The notes beneath the pieces were generated by a model. The model had not been told where the DNA came from. It worked only from the letters and a program-made list of their open reading frames with translations, and ran no database searches. Below are positions 8,028-15,166 of a stretch of DNA of 15,166 nt, piece after piece; position 1 is the first letter of the stretch, and each line of letters opens with the position of its first letter. A program made the position numbers and the translations under genes. This DNA is from Pseudomonadota bacterium (GTDB lineage: Bacteria > Pseudomonadota > Gammaproteobacteria > Burkholderiales > JABEVD01), in contig JAJZPK010000040.1 of NCBI GenBank assembly GCA_021811205.1, positions 1 through 15,166 on the forward strand, in the 5' to 3' direction.

Positions 8028-8826
8028 CAGCTGGATCGCCGACTTTCATTCAGGATCCGAAATGTTCCTGCCGATCAGGCATTTTTGCGAGAAGCTTCCG
8101 GAATGCGGATGGCCTTCCCATGAAACTCTGAACCGGCTCGCCTGTCACGTCACAAACAGCAGCGGGCTGCCCATCAGGTTCGTGAAAAGCAGCGGCGAAA
8201 ATTACGAAAGAAGGATCCATCTCGAAGGAGAAGTGCATACGCGTGAAGCATGCTGGCACGATCTTTTCAATGCGCTCGTCTGGATGCGTTATCCGAAGGC
8301 GAAGTCCTTTCTCAACCTGCGTCATTTCGAAGAAATGCAGAAGGAAGACGGCAGACGGGGCAAAATGCGCGACATCGCCACCCTTTTCGACGAATCGGGC
8401 GTCATCGTCGCATCGTCGAACCCATCCCTATCCAACATGCTGAGGCGCTTCGAATGGAAATCCCTTTTCATTGATCACAGGAAAAGGGTGAAGGACGAGA
8501 TGCGCTTCTACATTTTCGGGCACGGTCTTTACGAGAAAGCGCTTTCCCCATTCGTCGGGCTCACCGGGCACGCTGTTCTCTTTCCGGTCGAAAAATCGCT
8601 GTTCTCATTGCCTCTCGACGAACAGATCGAAAATCTCGATTCATCATTCGAGGGCATCTTTTCTGAAATCGCGACGCCCCTCGATCTGTGCCCGCTCCCC
8701 CTGCTCGGCGTGCCGGGCTGGGCGATCGAAAACGAAGATCCCGTCTACTACGACAACGAAAGCTATTTCAGGCGCGGAAGAATCAGGAATTGCGGGAAGC
8801 CAGGAAGCGCTCCTCTGCCCAAATGA
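8020..8826 (+). CDS. DUF3025 family protein, function unknown
   Basis: A 268-residue protein I recognise as DUF3025, a proteobacterial family without assigned function. Diagnostic blocks are WPSHETLNRLA near 31-41, YERRI (62-66), WHDLFNALVWMRYPKAK (79-95), TLFDESGVIVAS (121-132), FGHGLYEKAL (166-175) and the C-terminal LPLLGVPGWAIENEDPVYY. It has no signal peptide or membrane segment. The ATG at 8020 overlaps the hpnC stop by 8 nt. The frame is open back to 7954, but that stretch lies inside hpnC. It is the last gene of the + strand run, and its 3' end overlaps an opposing small ORF. No Rho-independent terminator is obvious after it. Confidence 0.85.
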   Translation: MADSWIADFHSGSEMFLPIRHFCEKLPECGWPSHETLNRLACHVTNSSGLPIRFVKSSGENYERRIHLEGEVHTREACWHDLFNALVWMRYPKAKSFLNLRHFEEMQKEDGRRGKMRDIATLFDESGVIVASSNPSLSNMLRRFEWKSLFIDHRKRVKDEMRFYIFGHGLYEKALSPFVGLTGHAVLFPVEKSLFSLPLDEQIENLDSSFEGIFSEIATPLDLCPLPLLGVPGWAIENEDPVYYDNESYFRRGRIRNCGKPGSAPLPK

Positions 8827-8884
8827 GCAGCATCAGCATAGCGAATTCGACGGCCATTTCGATCAGTATCTCGTAGGTATACAT
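8783..8884 (-). CDS. Possible 33-residue membrane peptide
   Basis: A short ORF on the minus strand, ATG at 8884 and TGA at 8783-8785. It encodes an acidic start (MYTYEILIE), a hydrophobic helix (about residues 10-22, AVEFAMLMLLIW) and a charged end (AEERFLASRNS). That layout suits a single-pass small membrane protein. A GAGG sequence sits 7 nt before the ATG, a good ribosome-binding site. It follows the YkuD gene by 78 nt on the same strand. It overlaps the last 44 bases of the opposing DUF3025 gene, which constrains its sequence and is one reason for caution. I do not recognise a family. A 15-bp palindrome lies in its leader. Confidence 0.4.
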   Translation of the reverse strand: MYTYEILIEMAVEFAMLMLLIWAEERFLASRNS

Positions 8885-8893
8885 GTCACGCCC

Positions 8894-8908
8894 TCATTCA
8901 GTGAATGA
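8894..8908. promoter_or_regulatory. 15-bp palindrome upstream of the small ORF (candidate operator)
   Basis: TCATTCA-G-TGAATGA is a perfect dyad of 7-bp arms around one base. It lies 10-24 nt upstream of the small ORF start at 8884 and inside the gap after the YkuD gene. A one-base loop is too tight for a good RNA hairpin, so a DNA-binding site for a dimeric regulator is the better reading. A TACAAT hexamer (minus strand, 8913-8918), resembling a -10 box, lies just upstream but lacks a recognisable -35. This function is inference. Confidence 0.3.
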
Positions 8909-8962
8909 TTGCATTGTATGGGCGAATTGTTAACGGAAGGTTATGAGAAGATGACGATATGC

Positions 8963-10774
<1,812 letters not shown>

Positions 10775-10791
10775 AGAATCATTCCCGCTCG

Positions 10792-10803
10792 ATCGTCGAC
10801 GAT
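10792..10803. promoter_or_regulatory. 12-bp perfect palindrome upstream of the EamA permease gene
   Basis: ATCGTCGACGAT is fully self-complementary and lies 18-29 nt before the GTG start of the permease gene on the minus strand. It could be an operator or simply a chance dyad; part of it recurs in GATC-rich surroundings. No clear promoter hexamers were recognised next to it. Confidence 0.25.
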
Positions 10804-10829
10804 GTGAACTTGCACGTTTGGCTCCAGGC

Positions 10830-10858
10830 TTGCGGTCGATCTAGCGGATCGAGCGCAA
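10830..10858 (-). terminator. Strong hairpin 3 nt after the chemoreceptor stop codon
   Basis: Two 12-base arms (10830-10841 and 10847-10858) are complementary except for one G-G mismatch, around a 5-nt loop. On the minus strand the stem is TTGCGCTCGATC / GATCGACCGCAA. It begins 3 nt after the end of the MCP reading frame. No T-run follows in either direction, so it is not a textbook intrinsic terminator. It may protect the 3' end of the mRNA, act with Rho, or be a DNA site. Confidence 0.4.
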
Positions 10859-10861
10859 ATT

Positions 10862-12525
10862 TCAGACTTTGAATCGCGACACGAGCTCATTCAGTTCGGT
10901 GGCAAGCGTCTGAAGGTTGAGTGCCGTCCTTGCCGTTTCCTCGACGGCAGAGTTGTTTTCTTCGGCCATCTGGGCAATCTTTTCGACGCTTTGTGCGATT
11001 TCGTTGTTCGCGATGCTCTGCTCCCTGAGCGCAGAGCTGATATCGCTCACGTTGTCGACGACCTGCTGCGAACCCGCATTGATCCTGTCGACCGCTTCGA
11101 ACGCCTTGCCGGCCTGCATGACGCCAAGCTCCACCTGCTCGACGCCTGATCCCATGGTTTCCATCACGGCGTTTATCCCTTGCTGCACCTTTTCTATCAC
11201 GCTCGAAATGTCTAGAGTCGACTGGGCCGTGCGCTCGGCAAGCTTCCTACTTCGTCAGCCACCACTGCAAATCCCCTTCCCTGCTCCCCTGCCCTGGCTG
11301 CCTCGATCGCCGCATTCAAGGCAAGCAGGTTGGTCTGATCGGCGACTTCCTTGATCACGAGAACGATGCTGGAAATCTCCTCTGAACGCTTCGTCAGCTC
11401 TTCCATGACGCTAGAAGATTCGTTGACGGTTTTCGAAATCTCCTGCATCTTCCCGATCATTTCCGTGATGACGCCACTGCCTTCTCTGGACAGATCGCTC
11501 GATTCCGAGGAGACGCGTTGGGCGCCAGACGCATGGTCGGAGATCTGGCCAACGCTTACCGTCATTTCCTCTACGGCAGCGGCCATGGAGGAAGCCGCTT
11601 CGCTCTGGTGGCGCGAACTGTCTGCAATCTGCCCGGCCGCAGTCGAGAGCTCAGCAGCAGCGCCGGCGACTTTGTGGGCATTCTCGCGGGTCTGCCGAAT
11701 GACCTGGCCGAGACTCTCATTCATGCCCTTGATGGCCTGCAAAAGTTTGCCGATTTCATCATCCGATTCGACGTCAATTCGCGCTGTAAAATCGCCGGAT
11801 GCGACGCGTTGCGTGATTTCTACTGCATATCCAATCGGGCGTGTGATGCTTCGGCTCAGAAAGATTGAAACCAGTATGCCGACTATTGCAGCCAGGGCGC
11901 TCACGGCAAGCAGGCTGGCGCGCGCCGTTTCATAGCTCGCCTCGGCATGCTTGCCCGCTTCTGCGTTCAGGCTTTCTCCTTCGAGCACCAGCTTGTTGAG
12001 CTGGTCGAGCCAGGCGGACTGTGGTCCTTCGACTTCCGTCAGCAGCGTTTTTGTCGCTTCTTCGCCCCGATTGGCAAGACCTAGCGCAATCGCCTTGTTG
12101 ACGGGAGGCTCTGTAGCCGCCTCGTATCCCTGCAGCTTGATGAAAATATCCTTCTCTTGCGGACTAGCCTCGGGTCGGGCCAGCAATGCCGAAAGCTTTC
12201 CTTTCGCTTCGTCGTATGCTTTTCTTTGCAGTTCTATCTTGCGCTGCTCATCCGCCATCGCTGCCTGATCGGTCAACAGCGCAAGATTTCTGATCAGAAT
12301 GGCCCGCTGATAGACCGATGCTCGCATGGTGGCCACGAGCGCGGACTCGGTGTCATTGACATTGGCGATTTCGTTGAGCTTGGCCTGTATTCCCCGCATG
12401 CCGTAAATTCCATACAGCGACATGACCAGAATCAGCGCAACAAGGATGGCAAAGCCGCCACCAAGCCTTGTCGCTATGCTGAATTTCGTCAGGAAAGAAG
12501 GTTTGTTCTGGCTATTTTTATCCAT
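10862..12525 (-). pseudogene. Methyl-accepting chemotaxis protein, interrupted by a one-base frameshift
   Basis: Transmembrane chemoreceptor. From the ATG at 12525: TM1 about residues 22-43, a four-helix-bundle-like sensor region about 44-200, TM2 about 203-224, HAMP about 225-277, then the signalling domain. The hairpin tip is intact ([34 protein letters not shown], 393-426). After V426 the frame runs into 11 foreign residues and a stop at 11212. The expected [20 protein letters not shown] continues in the next frame from 11248 to the stop at 10862. One base is missing between 11248 and 11249. Restored length is about 554 residues, normal for an MCP. Without repair, the descending signalling helix is lost and the receptor should not function. 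A sequencing error is possible. The restored C terminus (SRFKV) lacks a CheR-tethering pentapeptide. Confidence 0.9.
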
Positions 12526-12571
12526 TATTAAATACGCTATAAATTTCTTCGGGCATTATTGCAGACTGTTC

Positions 12572-12599
12572 TTATAGAGTAAATTCTGCCTGCTCTTTA
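12572..12599 (-). promoter_or_regulatory. Candidate promoter of the chemoreceptor gene
   Basis: On the minus strand TAAA (12599-12596) is followed after 16 nt by CTCTATAA (12579-12572). This partly resembles the flagellar sigma-28 consensus TAAA-N15-GCCGATAA (5 of 8 bases in the second element, spacing one longer). The same stretch contains TATAAG with a weak TAAAGA 17 bp upstream, so a sigma-70 reading is equally possible. It lies about 47 nt before the MCP start, which has no clear ribosome-binding site. Confidence 0.3.
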
Positions 12600-12719
12600 C
12601 AGAAGGAATTGGGTGGCTGTAGCCAATCCCAGCGCAATGGCCATGATCTTGGGGATTCCCTGATTACCCGACAACTCGGCGCCAAGATCAGCCGCCCATT
12701 TTTGCCGAAATTTTGTCAT
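12597..12719 (-). CDS. Possible 40-residue small protein with a hydrophobic C-terminal half
   Basis: In the 245-nt gap between the chemoreceptor and GGDEF-EAL genes, the minus strand has an ATG at 12719 and a TAA at 12597-12599. It encodes 40 residues: a basic N-terminal part (MTKFRQKWAADLGAELSG) and a hydrophobic tail (IPKIMAIALGLATATQFLL) long enough for one membrane helix. The same frame is open all the way back to the stop codon of the upstream GGDEF-EAL gene (57 codons). The ribosome-binding site is weak (GAGG 11 nt upstream). I do not recognise a family. It could be a real small membrane protein or chance. Confidence 0.35.
   Translation of the reverse strand: MTKFRQKWAADLGAELSGNQGIPKIMAIALGLATATQFLL
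12645..12689. repeat. Inverted repeat with 8-bp arms
   Basis: GATCTTGG (12645-12652) and CCAAGATC (12682-12689) are perfect inverted copies separated by 29 nt. They lie inside the possible 40-residue ORF, between the GGDEF-EAL and MCP genes. No T-run follows, so this is not an obvious terminator. It could form a long-loop hairpin in the intergenic RNA, or be chance. Confidence 0.3.
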
Positions 12720-12770
12720 TCGAGCAGCAGCCTCGCCCAGGAACTCTCTTTTCCCTTTTCCGTGCTGGCC

Positions 12771-14987
12771 TTATTCGGCAAGCAGCTTCTCGAACTCATT
12801 TGCAGGAATCGGTTTGGAGTACAGGAAACCCTGCACATAGTCGCAGTCGAAGGATGCCAGAAGGTCTCGCTGCTCTTCCGTCTCGACGCCTTCCGCGATC
12901 GTCCTGATGCTGAGTTTGTGCGCCATCATGATGATCGCCTCCACCAATGCTTTGCTGCTTTCGTCGGTTGTCAGATTGCGCACGAACGACTGATCGATTT
13001 TCAGGTAGTCGATGTCGAACTGCTTCAGATACGACAATGCCGAATACCCTGTGCCGAAATCGTCGATCGACACTTCGATCCCGTAGTTTCTGCATTCGAT
13101 CAGTCTTGCCTGAACCAGATTCGATTCCTTGAGCAGCAGCCCCTCGGTGATCTCCATGGTGACCGCGCCTCCTGACAATCCGGTCGCCTTCAGCATTTCT
13201 ATCCATTTGAAATCGTGCTTGTCGAATTCAATCGGAGAGCAATTCACGCTCACTTGAACATCATGACCCAGCCGGGATCGCCAGCCCTCGACAGCAGCAA
13301 GCACCTGCAGAAACACCCAGTTTCCCAAATCATGGATGAGCCCGAACTCTTCCGCCAACGGGATGAACAGCGAAGGGCTCACGGACCCACGCTTCGGATG
13401 ATGCCAGCGCAGCAAGGCCTCCGCCTTCAAAACCCGCCCGGTCGAAAGCTCCACGATCGGCTGGAAATACACCTCCATCTCGCCTCGCGTCAACGCATAT
13501 CTCAAATCCTCCCTGAGCTCGAGCTTCTCTCGAGCTGCTTGCTGCATAGCGGAAGTGAAATAACTGAACCTGTTGCGTCCCGCATCCTTCGCCGCGTACA
13601 TCGCCTGGTCCGCATGCTTGACGAGATCCTGTATGCTTCCTGCATCCTGTGGATAGAGCGCAATGCCGATGCTGCAGGAAATATGGCCCATTGCGCCATC
13701 GTCGAGATCAAAGGGCCGGCTCATCTCGTCAAGCACGCTCTCCACCACTCGATCTATGCTCGATACATCGCCGTACTCGTGAAGGATGATGGCGAATTCA
13801 TCCCCCCCCAGACGGGCGAAGGTGTCAGTTTCCCGCACATGCCGCTGAATCCGCTTGGCCGCCTCGATCAGCAGCAGATCCCCTTTGAAGTGACCCAGCG
13901 TATCGTTCACTTCCTTGAACTTGTCCAGATCGATGAACAGCAGCGCGAGCGTAGAATGATTGCGCGAAACTCGCCTGGCGCTTTGATCCAGCCTGTCCTG
14001 AAACAGCTGCCGATTCGGCAGGCCAGTCAACTGGTCGTAGTAGGCGAGTTGCTGAATTTTATCCTGGGAAAGCTTCCGTTCCGTGATGTCCACCAATGAA
14101 CCCACGTAATTCGTGACTTGACCATGATCATTCTTCACTGCCGTGATGGTCAGTTGCTCTGGGAAAAGCTCGCCGTTTTTCCTTTTATTCCAGATCTCCC
14201 CCGACCATCGCCCGGTATCTTTCAGGCTCTGCCACATGGACTCGTGGAAACCCTCACCCCGATTTGCCGCGCTCAATATATTCGGATTGCGGCCGATCAC
14301 TTCCTTCGCCGAATAGCCGGTGATCTGCGTGAATGCCTTGTTGACTCTCAGTATCGTCGCATTGGCATCGGTAATGATCATGCCTTCCTGCGATTCGAAG
14401 GCAATTGCTGCAATTCTTAGCGCCGCCTCGTCTTTGCTCCGCTCCATCACGATACCGATGATCGAAGAACCGATATCGAGCAGTTTGCGATGGAAAGCCG
14501 TTGGAGAGCGATGCTCGAAACTGGACAGGGCGAATGTGCCAATGATTTGATGCTTGCCGGAATAAATGGGTACTGACCAGCATGAGCAAAGATTGAAATT
14601 GTAGGCCAGCTGGCGCAAATTGCACCAGCGCGCATCTTCGAATGTATTGCTGACGAACTGGGCTTCCTGTCTGTAGACGACGTTCCCGCAGGATCCTCCT
14701 CCGGGACCCGGCCTGAGACCGTTGAGCTGCGCTATTCCTTCTTGCGGAACGCTGGGTGCGGCATAGACATTCAGACATTCGTAATTTTCATCCATCAGCA
14801 TGACAGATGCCACCGAATTCGGCAGAAGCTCTTCCTCGAGTTTGCAAATCTGGTTGAGGACCTCCAAATGATCGCCACCTCGTGCAACGGACATAAGGAT
14901 GTCCTGCTGCAAATTCATCAGCCTTTCCTGCTCTTCGCTCGAAAGAGCGGCAAGCCCAGCCTCGATCGATGTAAGGTTGCTGTTCAT
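12771..14987 (-). CDS. GAF-PAS-GGDEF-EAL protein: bifunctional-type c-di-GMP cyclase/phosphodiesterase
   Basis: 738-residue soluble protein with no membrane segment. Order: GAF sensor about 25-185 (RPGPGGGSCGNVVYRQ near 92-107), PAS about 190-305 (ITDANATILRVNKAFTQITGYS, 205-226), GGDEF about 310-478 and EAL about 490-736. The cyclase signature GGDEF is intact at 394-398. The inhibitory I-site R385-E-T-D388 lies exactly five residues before it. The phosphodiesterase core has EAL at 523-525, N582, E612, DDFGTG at 642-647, K663 and EGVET at 699-703. Both activities are therefore possible; such tandems often have one dominant activity. GAF cysteines (C100, C122, C134, C136) might bind a ligand or sense redox, but this is inference. 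ATG at 14987 has GGCGGG upstream. Confidence 0.95.
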   Translation of the reverse strand: MNSNLTSIEAGLAALSSEEQERLMNLQQDILMSVARGGDHLEVLNQICKLEEELLPNSVASVMLMDENYECLNVYAAPSVPQEGIAQLNGLRPGPGGGSCGNVVYRQEAQFVSNTFEDARWCNLRQLAYNFNLCSCWSVPIYSGKHQIIGTFALSSFEHRSPTAFHRKLLDIGSSIIGIVMERSKDEAALRIAAIAFESQEGMIITDANATILRVNKAFTQITGYSAKEVIGRNPNILSAANRGEGFHESMWQSLKDTGRWSGEIWNKRKNGELFPEQLTITAVKNDHGQVTNYVGSLVDITERKLSQDKIQQLAYYDQLTGLPNRQLFQDRLDQSARRVSRNHSTLALLFIDLDKFKEVNDTLGHFKGDLLLIEAAKRIQRHVRETDTFARLGGDEFAIILHEYGDVSSIDRVVESVLDEMSRPFDLDDGAMGHISCSIGIALYPQDAGSIQDLVKHADQAMYAAKDAGRNRFSYFTSAMQQAAREKLELREDLRYALTRGEMEVYFQPIVELSTGRVLKAEALLRWHHPKRGSVSPSLFIPLAEEFGLIHDLGNWVFLQVLAAVEGWRSRLGHDVQVSVNCSPIEFDKHDFKWIEMLKATGLSGGAVTMEITEGLLLKESNLVQARLIECRNYGIEVSIDDFGTGYSALSYLKQFDIDYLKIDQSFVRNLTTDESSKALVEAIIMMAHKLSIRTIAEGVETEEQRDLLASFDCDYVQGFLYSKPIPANEFEKLLAE

Positions 14988-15019
14988 TACGACCCGCCAC
15001 GAATTAAGCTCACCAAATG

Positions 15020-15025
15020 ATTATA
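15020..15025 (-). promoter_or_regulatory. -10 box of the GGDEF-EAL gene
   Basis: A perfect TATAAT lies on the minus strand at 15025-15020, 33 nt before the ATG at 14987, within an AT-rich stretch. At the 17-bp spacing the -35 position (15043-15048) has no match to TTGACA. It is instead occupied by one arm of a palindrome. A TTGACA exists further upstream but has no matching -10. This suggests an activator-dependent promoter, which is inference. Confidence 0.5.
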
Positions 15026-15034
15026 AGGTTATGC

Positions 15035-15052
15035 CAATATCCATTGATATTG
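15035..15052. promoter_or_regulatory. Palindrome over the -35 region (candidate operator)
   Basis: CAATATC-CATT-GATATTG on the + strand is a perfect inverted repeat with 7-bp arms and a 4-bp centre. It lies immediately upstream of the -10 box of the GGDEF-EAL gene and covers where its -35 should be. It is suited to binding a dimeric regulator. An ATTGCAAT palindrome touches its outer edge. The remainder of 15053-15166 shows no gene that I can support. Confidence 0.4.
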
Positions 15053-15166
15053 CAATACTGAAGCAAATGTCAGCGCTATCGAATGCCCCTTGTCAACCTG
15101 CGCATCCCTGTCTAGGGTAGCGAAGATGTGCGTGGATGTGCATCGAGAGGGTTGCGCTGGCTTATT

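Noticed and set aside
11211..11222. TCTAGAGTCGAC, resembling a cloning polylinker
   Set aside because: In the downstream MCP frame it encodes the ordinary residues S-T-L-D of a conserved receptor stretch and is flanked by natural sequence, so vector contamination is not needed to explain it.
11240..11260. Programmed ribosomal frameshift in the MCP gene
   Set aside because: No slippery heptamer or downstream stimulatory structure is visible, and MCPs are not known to use this mechanism. A lesion or read error is simpler.
12609..12670. GGCT...AGCC stem next to the small ORF stop as a terminator
   Set aside because: Stem is short with a bulge, and there is no T-run after it on either strand.
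13215..14099. 294-residue + strand open frame opposite the GGDEF-EAL gene
   Set aside because: Long antisense frame over conserved GGDEF-EAL motifs. The real gene on the minus strand explains the sequence.
15010..15045. Sigma-54 promoter (TGGCAT near 15028-15034, minus strand)
   Set aside because: The required GC at -12 is absent at the correct 10-bp spacing from the GG of the -24 element.

Overview
The window looks like chromosomal DNA of a Gram-negative proteobacterium, most likely a betaproteobacterium. Base composition is fairly even and moderately GC-rich by eye. The pointers are the order rnfABCDGE-nth, a DUF1841 gene and a DUF3025 gene (both families mostly found in proteobacteria), an HpnC-type synthase of hopanoid/squalene metabolism, and E. 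coli-like Nth and TadA. The taxonomic placement is inference. I see no tRNA, rRNA, CRISPR array, transposase or phage gene.

Positions 1-8826 (+ strand) form one tightly packed run. It starts inside rnfA and continues through rnfB, rnfC, rnfD, rnfG, rnfE, nth, DUF1841, cheR, a receiver-less cheB, hpnC and DUF3025. Most junctions are 4-nt ATGA overlaps and the largest gap is 7 nt. It may therefore be a single long transcript. It joins a membrane electron-transfer machine (Rnf), an Fe-S DNA-repair enzyme, two chemoreceptor-adaptation enzymes and a terpenoid enzyme.

Positions 8783-10774 (- strand) run toward the first block. Read in their own direction they are an EamA-family permease, tadA (tRNA adenosine deaminase), a signal-peptide-less YkuD L,D-transpeptidase and a possible 33-residue membrane peptide. 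The peptide's 3' end overlaps the end of the DUF3025 gene. The 5' leader of this small ORF carries a 15-bp palindrome.

Positions 10862-12525 (- strand) hold a methyl-accepting chemotaxis protein broken by one missing base just after the signalling tip. Its 3' end is followed by a strong hairpin. Positions 12771-14987 (- strand) hold a soluble GAF-PAS-GGDEF-EAL protein with both active-site motifs and the RxxD inhibitory site intact. Its upstream region has a clear -10 box with a palindrome where the -35 box should be. The 245-nt gap between these two genes holds a possible 40-residue small ORF and a candidate promoter for the chemoreceptor.

Taken together, the window has a signal-transduction theme (CheR, CheB, MCP, c-di-GMP turnover) attached to a respiratory/redox operon. 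No CheA, CheW or CheY is present here. I found no clear candidate for a wholly new multi-gene system. The items most worth a second look are the placement of cheR and receiver-less cheB in the rnf run, the two unlisted small ORFs, the palindromic sites and the frameshifted receptor.
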